Notes: generated from the sequence alone by a model not told the origin. Shown: positions 8,754 to 17,698, numbered from the stretch's first letter. The stretch is DNA of 64,000 nucleotides from CAIKZZ01 sp036742455 (GCA_036742455.1 DAINQU010000003.1:62001-126000), one strand, 5' to 3'. Numbers and translations are program-made.

Positions 8754-11700
8754 CTATTCGGCTAACGCGCCGTGGCAGTGCTTGTACTTCTGACCCGAAC
8801 CACAGGGGCAAGGATCATTCCGACCCACGGTAGGGAACGGATCCGATTCATCCGCCTGCAAGGCACCGTGGCACTGCTTAAACTTCCGACCCGATCCGCA
8901 CGGGCACGGTTCATTGCGCCCGATCTTGCGGACGTCCCGATGAAACGGCACTTGCGTATCCGGCTCCGGCGCCACCGGGGGTGGTTCCTGCGTACCCGCC
9001 AGCGACGGCGCCTCCGCATGCTGGAACTGCATCATGCGCTCAAGGCGCGCCTGACGTTCCATCTCTTCGCGCTCCACTTCCGCTTCGGAGCGGACCTGCA
9101 TGCGAGCCAACAGCGACACCGCGTCGTAATTGATTTGGTCAAGCATCGAGGTGAACAACTCAAACGCCTCGCGCTTGTACTCCTGCTTCGGATTCTTCTG
9201 CGCATACGAGCGCAGGAAAATTCCCTGCCGCATATAGTCCATCGCAGCGAGGTGCTCGCGCCAGTGCGTATCGAGCATTTGCAGCAGCAAGGTACGCTCA
9301 ATACGGCGCAATTCGCCGGCGCCCAACATTGCTTCCTTCTCCTGGTACGCCTGATCGAAGGCGCCCACGAGAAATTCCTCCATTTCGCGCGCGCCGCGCG
9401 TTTTATCAGCGTCGATCCAAGCCTTGGGATCAAAGCCCACACCGAAATCACGCGCCAACGTGTTCTGCAGTCCAGCGAGATTCCAGTGCTCGTCGACAGT
9501 TTCGGGTGGCATCGCCCGCGTGACGAGGCCGGCGACGATGTCGCGGCGCAAATCACGAATCATGTCGCCGATATCCTCGGACGACATCAAATCGTTGCGG
9601 TGACCGTAGATGACTTTACGCTGGTCATTGGCAACGTCGTCGTACTCCAGCAGGTTCTTGCGCAGATCAAAGTTGTACGCTTCGACCTTACGTTGAGCGC
9701 GTTCAATCTGGCGCGATAACAACGGGCTCTCGATTGCCTCACCCGCCTTCATGCCGACGCGGGACAACATGGCTTTCATGCGTTCGGGATCACCGAAAAT
9801 ACGCATCAGATTGTCTTCGAGCGAGAGGTAGAAGCGCGAAGAACCCGGGTCACCTTGGCGACCTGAGCGACCGCGCAATTGGTTATCAATGCGTCGCGAT
9901 TCGTGCCGTTCGGTACCGATAATGTGCAGACCGCCGGATGCGAGGACCTGCTCGTGGCGTATGCGCCATTCGGCCTGCGCGGCTTCCACCGTCGCGGCGT
10001 CCGCGTCAGGCATCGTCTCGGGCTTACCGCCGAGCACGATATCGGTGCCACGGCCGGCCATGTTCGTCGCGATCGTCACGGCACCAGGACGACCCGCCTG
10101 CGCGACGATTTGCGCCTCGCGCTCGTGCTGCTTGGCGTTGAGCACCTCGTGCGGAACCCCTCGCGCCGTCAGTGCATTCGACAGCAGCTCCGACGTCTCG
10201 ATGGACGTCGTTCCCACCAGCACCGGTTGTTGGCGCTTGATGCAGTCCTGAATATCCTCGACGATCGCGTCGAATTTATCCTTCTGCGTCAAATAGACCA
10301 GATCGGAGTTGTCCTTACGCTGCATCGGGCGGTGCGTTGGGATGACAACGACCTCGAGCCCATAGATCTGCTGGAATTCGTAGGCTTCCGTGTCGGCAGT
10401 ACCCGTCATGCCCGACAGCTTCTGGTACATACGGAAGAAATTCTGGAAGGTGATCGACGCGATCGTCTGATTCTCTTCGCGGACCTCCACACCCTCTTTT
10501 GCTTCCACAGCCTGGTGCAGACCGTCGGACCAGCGGCGGCCGGGCATGGTACGGCCGGTGAATTCGTCAACGATGATCACTTCACCGTTGCGGACGATGT
10601 ATTCGACGTCCTTGTGATACAGACCGTGCGCGCGAAGGGCCGCATTCAGGTGATGCATCAAGCGAATGTGCGCGGCATCGTACAGACTGCCGCCTTCGCG
10701 AACCAAGCCCGCTTCCCGGACGATACGCTCCACCGTTTCGTGTCCGACCTCGGACAGATGAACCTGCTTCTGCTTTTCGTCGACCCAATAGTCTCCGCCA
10801 ACCCGTAGGTCGTAGCGGGCGTCGTTATCGAGATCCTGTAGGGTCAGATCAGACAAAGCCGACGGCCCCGGCACTTCGATGGTGACGGTTTCAGCTTTCG
10901 CATCCCGCCACAACTCGAACTTCACCTTGCCGGCGGATTTCATGCCTGCCAACGCAGCCCGGACATCCTCGGGCGTCGCCACCTGGGCTCCGGCCACCGA
11001 TAACAAAACGTCTTGCGCCTGGAGGGCTGATCCGAACACGCCGCCTTGGACGGCCGTGACGAGTACGCCGCCTTCCGCGACCTCTTCCTTGCTGGCGCGC
11101 GCCAAACGCGGCACGAGCGCGTTGATCTTTAAATAGAGTTCGGTGCTCTCGTCGGCCGGACCCGAAATGATCAGTGGCGTGCGGGCTTCGTCAATCAGAA
11201 TGGAGTCGACTTCGTCGACGATCGCGAACTGGAGTCCGCGTTGTACGCGGTCCTCCAAACGGAACGCCAAATTGTCGCGTAAGTAATCAAACCCGTATTC
11301 GTTGTTTGTTCCGTAGGTGATATCGCACGCATAGGCAGCACGCTTTTCATCCTGCGACTGGCCCGACCGGATGACACCCACCGTCATACCCAAAAAGCGG
11401 TAGACCGGTCCCATCCATTCGGCATCTCGGGACGCCAGATAGTCGTTCACGGTCACCACGTGGGCGCCGAGCGCTGGCAGCGCATTGAGATATGTCGGCA
11501 GCGTGGCGACGAGAGTCTTACCCTCACCGGTGCGCATCTCTGAGATTTTGCCCTGATGCAGCGCGATACCGCCGATCAACTGGACATCAAAATGGCGCAT
11601 GCCAAGCGTGCGTCGTGCCGATTCTCGGACTGCCGCGAACGCTTCGGGCAGTAAGCTATCCAGCGTCTCCCCTTTGGAGAGTCGTTCGCGGAACTGGGCC

Positions 11701-11837
11701 GTCAACGCCGGGAAGGCGTCATCGGGCAAGGCCCGCATCTGCGCATCGAGCGCATTCGTGGCATGGACGAGGCGACCGTACTGACGCAAAAGGCGCTGGT
11801 TGCGGCTACCGAAAATCGACTTCAGATACTTGAGCAC
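8754..11837 (-). CDS. secA: Preprotein translocase ATPase SecA with PDZ-like insertion
   Basis: SecA is the motor that pushes unfolded preproteins through SecYEG. All family landmarks are present: N-terminus MLKYLKSIFGSRN, Walker A MRTGEGKT (101-108), Walker B VDEVDSILIDEA, the DEFTGR and GMTGTADTEAYEF motifs, NMAGRGTDI, the helical scaffold and a zinc tail. At 1027 residues it is about 120 longer than E. coli SecA (901). Most of the excess is one block, residues about 250-348, between LVPRL and DYWVDEKQKQVHL at the start of the preprotein cross-linking domain. Within it 254-323 looks like a PDZ domain. The tail has two SEC-C motifs. The GTG start matches family alignment. No secM-like gene precedes it. 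Confidence 0.97.
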   Translation of the reverse strand: MLKYLKSIFGSRNQRLLRQYGRLVHATNALDAQMRALPDDAFPALTAQFRERLSKGETLDSLLPEAFAAVRESARRTLGMRHFDVQLIGGIALHQGKISEMRTGEGKTLVATLPTYLNALPALGAHVVTVNDYLASRDAEWMGPVYRFLGMTVGVIRSGQSQDEKRAAYACDITYGTNNEYGFDYLRDNLAFRLEDRVQRGLQFAIVDEVDSILIDEARTPLIISGPADESTELYLKINALVPRLARASKEEVAEGGVLVTAVQGGVFGSALQAQDVLLSVAGAQVATPEDVRAALAGMKSAGKVKFELWRDAKAETVTIEVPGPSALSDLTLQDLDNDARYDLRVGGDYWVDEKQKQVHLSEVGHETVERIVREAGLVREGGSLYDAAHIRLMHHLNAALRAHGLYHKDVEYIVRNGEVIIVDEFTGRTMPGRRWSDGLHQAVEAKEGVEVREENQTIASITFQNFFRMYQKLSGMTGTADTEAYEFQQIYGLEVVVIPTHRPMQRKDNSDLVYLTQKDKFDAIVEDIQDCIKRQQPVLVGTTSIETSELLSNALTARGVPHEVLNAKQHEREAQIVAQAGRPGAVTIATNMAGRGTDIVLGGKPETMPDADAATVEAAQAEWRIRHEQVLASGGLHIIGTERHESRRIDNQLRGRSGRQGDPGSSRFYLSLEDNLMRIFGDPERMKAMLSRVGMKAGEAIESPLLSRQIERAQRKVEAYNFDLRKNLLEYDDVANDQRKVIYGHRNDLMSSEDIGDMIRDLRRDIVAGLVTRAMPPETVDEHWNLAGLQNTLARDFGVGFDPKAWIDADKTRGAREMEEFLVGAFDQAYQEKEAMLGAGELRRIERTLLLQMLDTHWREHLAAMDYMRQGIFLRSYAQKNPKQEYKREAFELFTSMLDQINYDAVSLLARMQVRSEAEVEREEMERQARLERMMQFQHAEAPSLAGTQEPPPVAPEPDTQVPFHRDVRKIGRNEPCPCGSGRKFKQCHGALQADESDPFPTVGRNDPCPCGSGQKYKHCHGALAE
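8769..8921 (-). other. Tandem SEC-C zinc-binding motifs at the SecA C-terminus
   Basis: Residues 973-991 and 1005-1023 each carry GRN(E/D)PCPCGSG followed by K and CHG, the C-X-C-X8-C-H zinc ligand pattern that binds SecB and phospholipid in SecA. E. coli SecA has one copy. The two copies are separated by 13 acidic or neutral residues, suggesting a tail duplication. Confidence 0.85.
10869..11078 (-). other. PDZ-like domain inserted in SecA (residues about 254-323)
   Basis: The segment starts GGVLVTAVQGGVFGSALQAQ, continues DVLLSVAGAQV, has the helix TPEDVRAALAGMK, and ends in strands KVKFELWRDAKAETVTIEV. This order matches HtrA-type PDZ domains, including the PDZ of the DegS-like protease elsewhere in this window (GSPAAEAGLRPGDVLTDLNG). 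The reading frame is unbroken on both sides and ordinary SecA sequence resumes. PDZ domains usually bind C-terminal peptides; what this one binds is unknown. Confidence 0.75.
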
Positions 11838-12053
11838 GGGTCAGGATCCTTGCTGGCGACGGCACTCGCCGGGGCCGGGGAAAAGTCGGCTATTGTACTA
11901 AGTCGGGATGACCATTACCCGCCGAAGGTCGCTAAGTGGGGCTTAGATCGCAGAACCTCAAGAGGCGAGCCCGTAGAAACGGTATCGTCTTGCGGACGAA
12001 TGACGGTTGTATGACCGTTAGGCGCTGGGGATTAAGGTCCGTTTAAATCGACG

Positions 12054-12377
12054 ATGAAACCGAAAAAACCGTTATCTATTAGTGAGTTGCTTGCAACCCA
12101 AGGCCAGCGGCTGGGGGCATTGCGGGCCGGCGCGGAACGCGCCCAGTCTACTCTGGCGCAAGTGGAGGGGGCGCTGCCCCCGGAACTCGCCGGCTGCGTC
12201 CACGGCGCTTCTTTCGAGCCGGACGGCCGCCTAACCCTGCTCGTCGAGAGCGGCGCCTTCGCGACCAGGCTGCGCTACGCATTGCCGGACTTACTCCCCC
12301 GTATCCTCAATGATCAGGGAAAGCCGGCCGAGAGAGGCCGAATTCAGGTCAGACCCAAAGGAACGAGCCGGGTTTAG
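12054..12377 (+). CDS. dciA: DUF721/DciA family protein (DnaB helicase loader family)
   Basis: This 107-residue protein fits the DUF721 family: an N-terminal helix (ISELLATQGQRLGALRAGAE) followed by a small KH-like part with GRLTLLVESGAFATRLRYALPDLL. DciA is the ancestral loader of the replicative helicase DnaB in bacteria that lack DnaC. In gammaproteobacteria it often lies between lpxC and secA, the place taken by secM in E. coli. It is transcribed away from secA, with 216 bases between them, and its stop codon interlocks with that of the convergent lpxC. It is shorter than many homologues, and the assignment rests on context as much as on sequence. Confidence 0.75.
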   Translation: MKPKKPLSISELLATQGQRLGALRAGAERAQSTLAQVEGALPPELAGCVHGASFEPDGRLTLLVESGAFATRLRYALPDLLPRILNDQGKPAERGRIQVRPKGTSRV

Positions 12378-13288
12378 CCGCCAAACGCGGCTGCCGCGAC
12401 AAAACTGATCGGCGCTTCGCTGCGGTCTCGGAACGTCACCTCTTCCCACGCCGACTGGTCCGCCAGCAGGGTCCGGAGGAGTTTATTGTTCAAACCGTGA
12501 CCGGACTTGTACCCGCTGAACTCGCCAATCAGCGTGCGGCCCAACAAGTACAGGTCACCAATGGCATCCAGGATCTTGTGGCGAACGAATTCGTCTTCGT
12601 AACGCAATCCGTCCTCGTTCAGGATTTTGAAATCATCGAGGACAATGGCGTTATCCAGGGTCCCGCCCAATGCGAGATTGTGCGCCCGGAGCTTCTCAAG
12701 GTCGCGCATGAATCCGAACGTACGCGCGCGGCTGATTTCCCGCAAAAACGACGTTGTAGAAAAATCCATGCTCGCTTTCTGCGAGTGGCGGCGAAAGATT
12801 GGATGATCAAATTCGATTTCGAAGTTGACCTTGAACCCATCGAACGGATCGAAGCGCGCCCATTTGTCGCCGTCGCGCACTTCAATGGATTTCAGAATGC
12901 GAGCAAATCGCTTCGGAGCGGTTTGCTCTTCGATGCCCGCAGACTGCAACAGGAACACAAACGGCGCCGCACTGCCGTCCATGATCGGCACTTCGGGCGC
13001 ACTCAATTCAATGAAGGCATTATCAATGCCCAACCCCGCGAAAGCGGAGAGCATGTGCTCTACGGTGCAGACCCGCACATCGCCAATAATAATGTTGGTT
13101 CCCAACATCGTCTCGCCGACCAGATCCGCTCGCCCAGGGAGATCCACGGGCGGATCAAGATCCGTTCGACGAAACACCATACCGGTGTTCGCTGGGGCCG
13201 GCCTCAGCGTCATGTACACCTTACGCCCGGAATGGAGACCCACGCCGGTCGCTCGGACAGTATTCTTCAGTGTGCGCTGATTAATCAT
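12374..13288 (-). CDS. lpxC: UDP-3-O-acyl-N-acetylglucosamine deacetylase
   Basis: LpxC removes acetate from UDP-3-O-acyl-GlcNAc, the committed step of lipid A synthesis, in the cytoplasm. The protein has 304 residues, the family norm. It begins INQRTLKNTVRATGVGLHSG. The first zinc histidine is in TVEHMLSAFAGLGIDN, and the others and the general acid histidine lie in KILDAIGDLYLLGR and KSGHGLNNKLLRTLL. It follows ftsZ on the same strand after a 187-base gap containing a strong hairpin, so it probably has its own promoter there. Its C-terminus (SFVAAAAFGG) ends in small hydrophobic residues, the kind of tail that FtsH recognises in E. coli LpxC. Confidence 0.97.
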   Translation of the reverse strand: MINQRTLKNTVRATGVGLHSGRKVYMTLRPAPANTGMVFRRTDLDPPVDLPGRADLVGETMLGTNIIIGDVRVCTVEHMLSAFAGLGIDNAFIELSAPEVPIMDGSAAPFVFLLQSAGIEEQTAPKRFARILKSIEVRDGDKWARFDPFDGFKVNFEIEFDHPIFRRHSQKASMDFSTTSFLREISRARTFGFMRDLEKLRAHNLALGGTLDNAIVLDDFKILNEDGLRYEDEFVRHKILDAIGDLYLLGRTLIGEFSGYKSGHGLNNKLLRTLLADQSAWEEVTFRDRSEAPISFVAAAAFGG

Positions 13289-13434
13289 CCCAGCTCGCTT
13301 CCGTCCTATCGGCTATCCGCACCGCAGAAACCATCGACACGCTATCACAGGCGTGAAAATTCGCTCAACCCAACACGGAGCGAACAGAGGACGGAGTGTA
13401 TCGCATCGTCCGACGAGCATCGTGCTCGACCCAA

Positions 13435-13461
13435 CCCTCCCGGGCGTTTTACCCGGGAGGG
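13435..13461. terminator. GC-rich hairpin after ftsZ
   Basis: CCCTCCCGGG and CCCGGGAGGG (10-bp perfect stem, 7-base loop) lie 14 bases after the ftsZ stop. No U-tract follows. It probably marks the end of the dcw transcript, or attenuates reading into lpxC. Confidence 0.5.
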
Positions 13462-13475
13462 CCGGACTCACGCGA

Positions 13476-14660
13476 TCAGTCAGCCTGTCGGCGCAAGAAG
13501 GTCGGGATATGCAGCATTTCCGAACCCATCGAAAGGCCGTCACCGACCGCACGGCGACGCGTATTCGCCGGTTCGTTCGCCAGTGTTTCCCAATCCGGAC
13601 GGGCAGCGGAGGCGGCGGCGCCAGCGGCGGCCGAGCGCACCACTTGCGGGCGCTGCCGCGGGCTCTGGTGCACAACCGGAGCCGGGACTACCGTCGCAAC
13701 TTCGCCACGACCCAAGCCCGTAGCCACCACGGTCACACGCAACTCGTCCTGCATGTCCGGATCGATGACCGTACCGACCACGATGGTCGCATCGTCGCTC
13801 GCGAACTGGCGAACCGTATTACCGACCTCGTCCAACTCGCCAATCGCGAGATCGAGACCGGCCGTGACGTTGACGAGAATGCCCTGCGCCCCGGCAAGAT
13901 TGATGTCCTCCAGCAACGGGCTCGATACCGCCATCTCGGCCGCCGTACGGGCACGATCTTCGCCGCTGCCGCGGCCGGTGCCCATCATGGCCATACCCGT
14001 TTCGCTCATCACGGTGCGAACGTCGGCAAAGTCGACGTTGATCAAGCCCGGACGCGTGATGAGTTCCGCAATACCCTGCACAGCGCCCTGGAGCACGCCG
14101 TTCGCAGAGGTAAACGCATCCAGCAAGCGCGTGCGCGGGCCGAGGACCGACAGCAGCTTCTCGTTGGGAATCGTGATCAGCGAATCACAATGACGCGCAA
14201 GTTCCGCAATGCCCTGGTCGGCCAGAACCATGCGCTTCTGCCCTTCCATCGCGAACGGCTTCGTCACGACAGCGACGGTCAGGATATTCATTTCCTTGGC
14301 CAACTGCGCCACCACCGGCGCAGCCCCGGTGCCGGTGCCGCCACCCATGCCTGCGGTGATGAACAGCATGTCGCAGCCTTCAATCAGCTCGACGATGCGA
14401 TCACGATCTTCCATCGCTGCCTGACGGCCGATTTCAGGATTCGCGCCCGCGCCAAGACCCTTGGTGATACCCGAGCCAATCTGCAGCGTCGTCTTGACCT
14501 TAGACTTGCTCAGTACTTGAGAATCGGTGTTGAGGCAGGCGAAATCAACGCCCTCGATGCCTGACTCGACCATATGGTCTACGGCGTTGCAACCGGCGCC
14601 ACCGACGCCCAGAACTTTGATCACCGCGCTCTGATTGTAAGCATCCATTAGCTCAAACAT
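13476..14660 (-). CDS. ftsZ: Cell division protein FtsZ
   Basis: FtsZ is the tubulin-like GTPase that forms the division ring. The 394-residue protein has the nucleotide-binding G-box GVGGAGCNAV, the tubulin signature GGGTGTGAAP and the T7 loop region (NVDFADVRTVM). After the globular core (to about residue 320) comes an alanine- and arginine-rich linker and the conserved tail LHIPTFLRRQAD, which binds FtsA and ZipA. The start is supported by AAGGAG 8 bases upstream. It is the last gene of the dcw cluster, 54 bases after ftsA, so it probably has its own ribosome loading as well as shared transcription. Confidence 0.98.
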   Translation of the reverse strand: MFELMDAYNQSAVIKVLGVGGAGCNAVDHMVESGIEGVDFACLNTDSQVLSKSKVKTTLQIGSGITKGLGAGANPEIGRQAAMEDRDRIVELIEGCDMLFITAGMGGGTGTGAAPVVAQLAKEMNILTVAVVTKPFAMEGQKRMVLADQGIAELARHCDSLITIPNEKLLSVLGPRTRLLDAFTSANGVLQGAVQGIAELITRPGLINVDFADVRTVMSETGMAMMGTGRGSGEDRARTAAEMAVSSPLLEDINLAGAQGILVNVTAGLDLAIGELDEVGNTVRQFASDDATIVVGTVIDPDMQDELRVTVVATGLGRGEVATVVPAPVVHQSPRQRPQVVRSAAAGAAASAARPDWETLANEPANTRRRAVGDGLSMGSEMLHIPTFLRRQAD

Positions 14661-14714
14661 GGTTGCGTCTCCTTGGACGTTGAACTCGAAACAAAGTTAA
14701 TAAACAAACACATC

Positions 14715-15959
14715 TCAGAAATAGCTATGCAGCCATTCCTTAATCTTTTCGAAAATCGATCCGATATCGGCTTTCATGCCGTTCAGGCCGCGGCTGCCGC
14801 CGCTTTCTAGGTACTTGTCACGCGCAAACAGCAACAGACCCACACCGGTTGCGTTCATCGGGTTCTTTACGACATCACCGAGGCCCTGCACACCTTGCGG
14901 AATACCGAGTCGCACGGGAACGTGGAAGACTTCTTCGGCAAGATCGACCGCACCTTCCATTCGGGCGCTGCCACCGGTCAGAACGATCCCGGCTGCGATC
15001 GCCGCTTCAAATCCAGAGCGACGCAGTTCATCCGCAACCAGTCCGAAGAGCTCGGCATAACGAGGTTCAACGATCTCCGCCAATGTCTGGCGCGCAAGAC
15101 GTCGTGGCGGGCGATCCCCCACGCTTGGAACTTCGATCGTGTCTTCGGAGTGATGCAGCTGCGACACGGCGCACGCGTAGCGAATCTTTATGTCTTCTGC
15201 GTTCTGAGTCGGAGTACGCATCGACACCGCGATATCGTTGGTGACCTGATCGCCGGCAATTGGGATGACGGCGGTATGCCGCAGGGCGCCCCCGGAGAAC
15301 ACAGCGATGTCCGTTGTTCCGCCGCCGATATCGACCAGACAGACCCCGAGGTCCTTTTCATCGTCGGTCAGTACCGCAAAACTCGAAGCCCACTGCTCGA
15401 GCACCATATCTTCAACCGCGAGACCACAGCGCTGAACGCATTTTTCAATGTTCTGTGCAGCGCTCTCCGCCCCCGTCACGATGTGCACACGGGCTTCCAG
15501 TCGTACGCCGGACATGCCGATCGGATCGCGAATCCCATCTTGATTGTCGATGACATATTCTTGTGGGATGACGTGTACGATCCGCTGATCGGCCGGCAGG
15601 GCGACGGCCTGCGCTGCATCCATAACGCGCGTGATATCGCCGCTCGTCACTTCTTTATCTTTGATCGCGACAATGCCGTGCGAATTCAGGCTACGCACGT
15701 GGCTTCCTGCAATACCCGTGTACACCGCATGAATATCGACGCCAGCCATCAGTTCGGCCTGTTCAATCGCACGCTGAATGGATTGAACCGTTAGGTCGAT
15801 ATTGACGACGACACCGTGCTTGAGTCCGCGCGATGGCGCCGAACCGATGCCAATCACTTCGATGGCATTCGTGTCCTTCAGTTCACCGACCAACGCAACG
15901 ACCTTCGACGTGCCAATGTCGAGGCCAACAATAATATTTCGGTCTGTTCGCTTGCTCAT
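14715..15959 (-). CDS. ftsA: Cell division protein FtsA
   Basis: FtsA is the actin-like protein that ties FtsZ filaments to the membrane and signals to septal synthesis. The 414 residues contain the phosphate-binding loops VGLDIGTSKVVALVGE near the N-terminus and LVDIGGGTTDIAVF in the middle, the adenosine motif VLTGGSARMEG, and a C-terminal amphipathic helix (IFEKIKEWLHSYF) expected to sit on the membrane. The SHS2-type 1C domain lies at about 85-160. It starts 3 bases after ftsQ ends, which suggests translational coupling. Confidence 0.98.
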   Translation of the reverse strand: MSKRTDRNIIVGLDIGTSKVVALVGELKDTNAIEVIGIGSAPSRGLKHGVVVNIDLTVQSIQRAIEQAELMAGVDIHAVYTGIAGSHVRSLNSHGIVAIKDKEVTSGDITRVMDAAQAVALPADQRIVHVIPQEYVIDNQDGIRDPIGMSGVRLEARVHIVTGAESAAQNIEKCVQRCGLAVEDMVLEQWASSFAVLTDDEKDLGVCLVDIGGGTTDIAVFSGGALRHTAVIPIAGDQVTNDIAVSMRTPTQNAEDIKIRYACAVSQLHHSEDTIEVPSVGDRPPRRLARQTLAEIVEPRYAELFGLVADELRRSGFEAAIAAGIVLTGGSARMEGAVDLAEEVFHVPVRLGIPQGVQGLGDVVKNPMNATGVGLLLFARDKYLESGGSRGLNGMKADIGSIFEKIKEWLHSYF

Positions 15960-15962
15960 TCT

Positions 15963-16748
15963 TCAGCCTGTCCGAGATTGCGAGCTACGCCAGCCCACGG
16001 AGAAACCGTTGGAATAACGCATGTCGATATATGAAATTTCGGCAGAGCGTGAACTCACCAAACCGGCGCCAGTCTTCAGGAAGCGATCCATACGCTCCTG
16101 AACTTCACGGCGGCCCAGCCGAATGGTGACTCCGTTGGCGAGTTCAACTTCCCATGCCCCACGTTCGTCCAGACGCACGCCGCCGATCGGCAGTGAGACC
16201 GCCTCGAGTTGCGTCCGGACCTGAAAAAACAAATCGGCTACACGATGTTCGGTGCCATCCGGGCCCTCAAGGCGCGGGAGCTCCATCGGTATGTGACGCT
16301 CGTCGCGTACGAACAATTCGCCGCGAGCATTCACCAACCCCGCCTCGCCCCAACGTGCTACTGCTTCTTGCTCGGTAATCTGGATCAACAGCGCATCGGG
16401 CCAGCGCCGCTGGATGCGCGCGTGATCTACCCACGGCAAACCTTCGACGGCAGCCTGCAAGGCGCCGATATTGGCGCGAACAAAGCCGCCGCGGAGTTTG
16501 CCGCGCACGACCCGCTCCACATCAAGCAGTGAAACGCGTCGAAACACACCGACGGCATCGATCTTTCGTACAGGGCGATCCAACGCCAACGTGATTCCCA
16601 CAACGCCGACGATCGCCACGATCGCCACGGCAGCGCGAGGCAGCCAAAACGCGAAATCAATGCGCGGCGCTACGCGATCGGCACGTTCGACACGAGCCCT
16701 ATTACGGGGACGTGGCTTTCGCAAGCTCTTGATCCATTGACGGATCAT
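15963..16748 (-). CDS. ftsQ: Cell division protein FtsQ
   Basis: FtsQ is a bitopic inner-membrane protein that, with FtsB and FtsL, controls septal peptidoglycan synthesis. The 261-residue protein has a basic cytoplasmic N-terminus, one membrane segment (about 34-54, WLPRAAVAIVAIVGVVGITL), a POTRA domain starting at RPVRKIDAVGVFRRVSLLDV and the FtsQ beta domain. The ATG at 16748 is chosen because it overlaps the ddl stop by 4 bases (ATGA); a longer frame to 16883 lies inside ddl. The protein is close to the E. coli length of 276. Confidence 0.95.
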   Translation of the reverse strand: MIRQWIKSLRKPRPRNRARVERADRVAPRIDFAFWLPRAAVAIVAIVGVVGITLALDRPVRKIDAVGVFRRVSLLDVERVVRGKLRGGFVRANIGALQAAVEGLPWVDHARIQRRWPDALLIQITEQEAVARWGEAGLVNARGELFVRDERHIPMELPRLEGPDGTEHRVADLFFQVRTQLEAVSLPIGGVRLDERGAWEVELANGVTIRLGRREVQERMDRFLKTGAGLVSSRSAEISYIDMRYSNGFSVGWRSSQSRTG

Positions 16749-17698
16749 CGCGCCACCCCTTCCATCGAGGTTTCGAGAATGCGCCATACGAGACTCGGAA
16801 GATCGATTCCTGCCGCCAGCGCCGCCTTCGGCACGAGCGAATGGCTGGTCATGCCGGGAGTCGTATTGACCTCTAATAGCCAATTGCCGCCATTACGATC
16901 ACGCATTACGTCGACTCGACCCCATCCGGTCGCGCCCGATGCCTGAAATGCCGCCAGTGCGAGCGTACGAATCTCTGCTTCCGCCTGACCCTCGAGGCCA
17001 GGGCACAGGTAAATCGTATCGTCGGAAATGTATTTGGCGTGGTAATCGTAGTATTCGCCCGGCGAAACGATTTGAATCGATGGCAGGGCGACTGAGCCGA
17101 GTATGCCGACGGTGTATTCACCACCCTCGATCAACTGTTCCATGAGCAGCTCGCGGCCGTATCGATTCGCCAGGGCGATCGCGGGCTCAAGATCTTCGGC
17201 ACGAAATACGCGCGTCACGCCCACGCTCGAACCTTCGAGCGACGGTTTCACGATCAGTGGGTATCCAATACGCTTCGCCGCCGCATTGATGTCGGCGCCG
17301 ACACGGATGCGTTCGTACCGTGGCGTCGGCAGGCCGAGCGACAACCAGACCTGCTTAGTCCGAATTTTATCGAGTGTGAGCGCAGACCCCAGCACACCGG
17401 AACCGGTATAGGGAACGCCCAACGCCTCTAATAGGCCTTGCACGACGCCGTTTTCGCCCTCTGCGCCGTGCATGATGTTGAAGACGCGATCGACAGATCC
17501 ATTTCGGACAGCCTCAATCAGAGCTGCGACCCCATCTACGCCGAATGCGTTGACGCCTTTTTGCTGCAGCGCCTCTAAGACGTTTCGTCCGGAGTTCAGA
17601 GAGACTTCACGTTCCGAGGAATCGCCGCCGAACAGTACAGCGACCTTCCCAAACACCGCGGGGTCTGTCACAGCTAACGGCGGAAACTGAAAGGTCAT
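16745..17698 (-). CDS. ddl: D-alanine-D-alanine ligase
   Basis: Ddl joins two D-alanines with ATP to make the dipeptide used by MurF. The 317-residue protein is an ATP-grasp enzyme of DdlB type: VAVLFGGDSSEREVSLNSG at the N-terminus, the P-loop-like LIVKPSLEGSSVGVTRV, and the C-terminal metal and substrate site LLEVNTTPGMTSHSLVPKAA. The last motif, with serine and leucine after TPGM, is typical of ligases making D-Ala-D-Ala and not D-Ala-D-Lac. It overlaps murB and ftsQ by 4 bases each. Confidence 0.97.
   Translation of the reverse strand: MTFQFPPLAVTDPAVFGKVAVLFGGDSSEREVSLNSGRNVLEALQQKGVNAFGVDGVAALIEAVRNGSVDRVFNIMHGAEGENGVVQGLLEALGVPYTGSGVLGSALTLDKIRTKQVWLSLGLPTPRYERIRVGADINAAAKRIGYPLIVKPSLEGSSVGVTRVFRAEDLEPAIALANRYGRELLMEQLIEGGEYTVGILGSVALPSIQIVSPGEYYDYHAKYISDDTIYLCPGLEGQAEAEIRTLALAAFQASGATGWGRVDVMRDRNGGNWLLEVNTTPGMTSHSLVPKAALAAGIDLPSLVWRILETSMEGVAR

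Noticed and set aside
11838..12053. Possible secM-like leader before secA
   Set aside because: No minus-strand frame with a signal peptide and arrest motif is present; only a weak -10-like TACAAT was seen.
12497..13723. 408-codon plus-strand frame opposite lpxC and ftsZ
   Set aside because: It is antisense to two certain genes, arginine-rich and low in complexity, and has no ribosome site; long antisense frames are expected in GC-rich DNA.
13353..14564. 403-codon plus-strand frame opposite ftsZ
   Set aside because: It mirrors the conserved ftsZ codons, with a His/Arg/Asp-rich composition and no recognisable domain.
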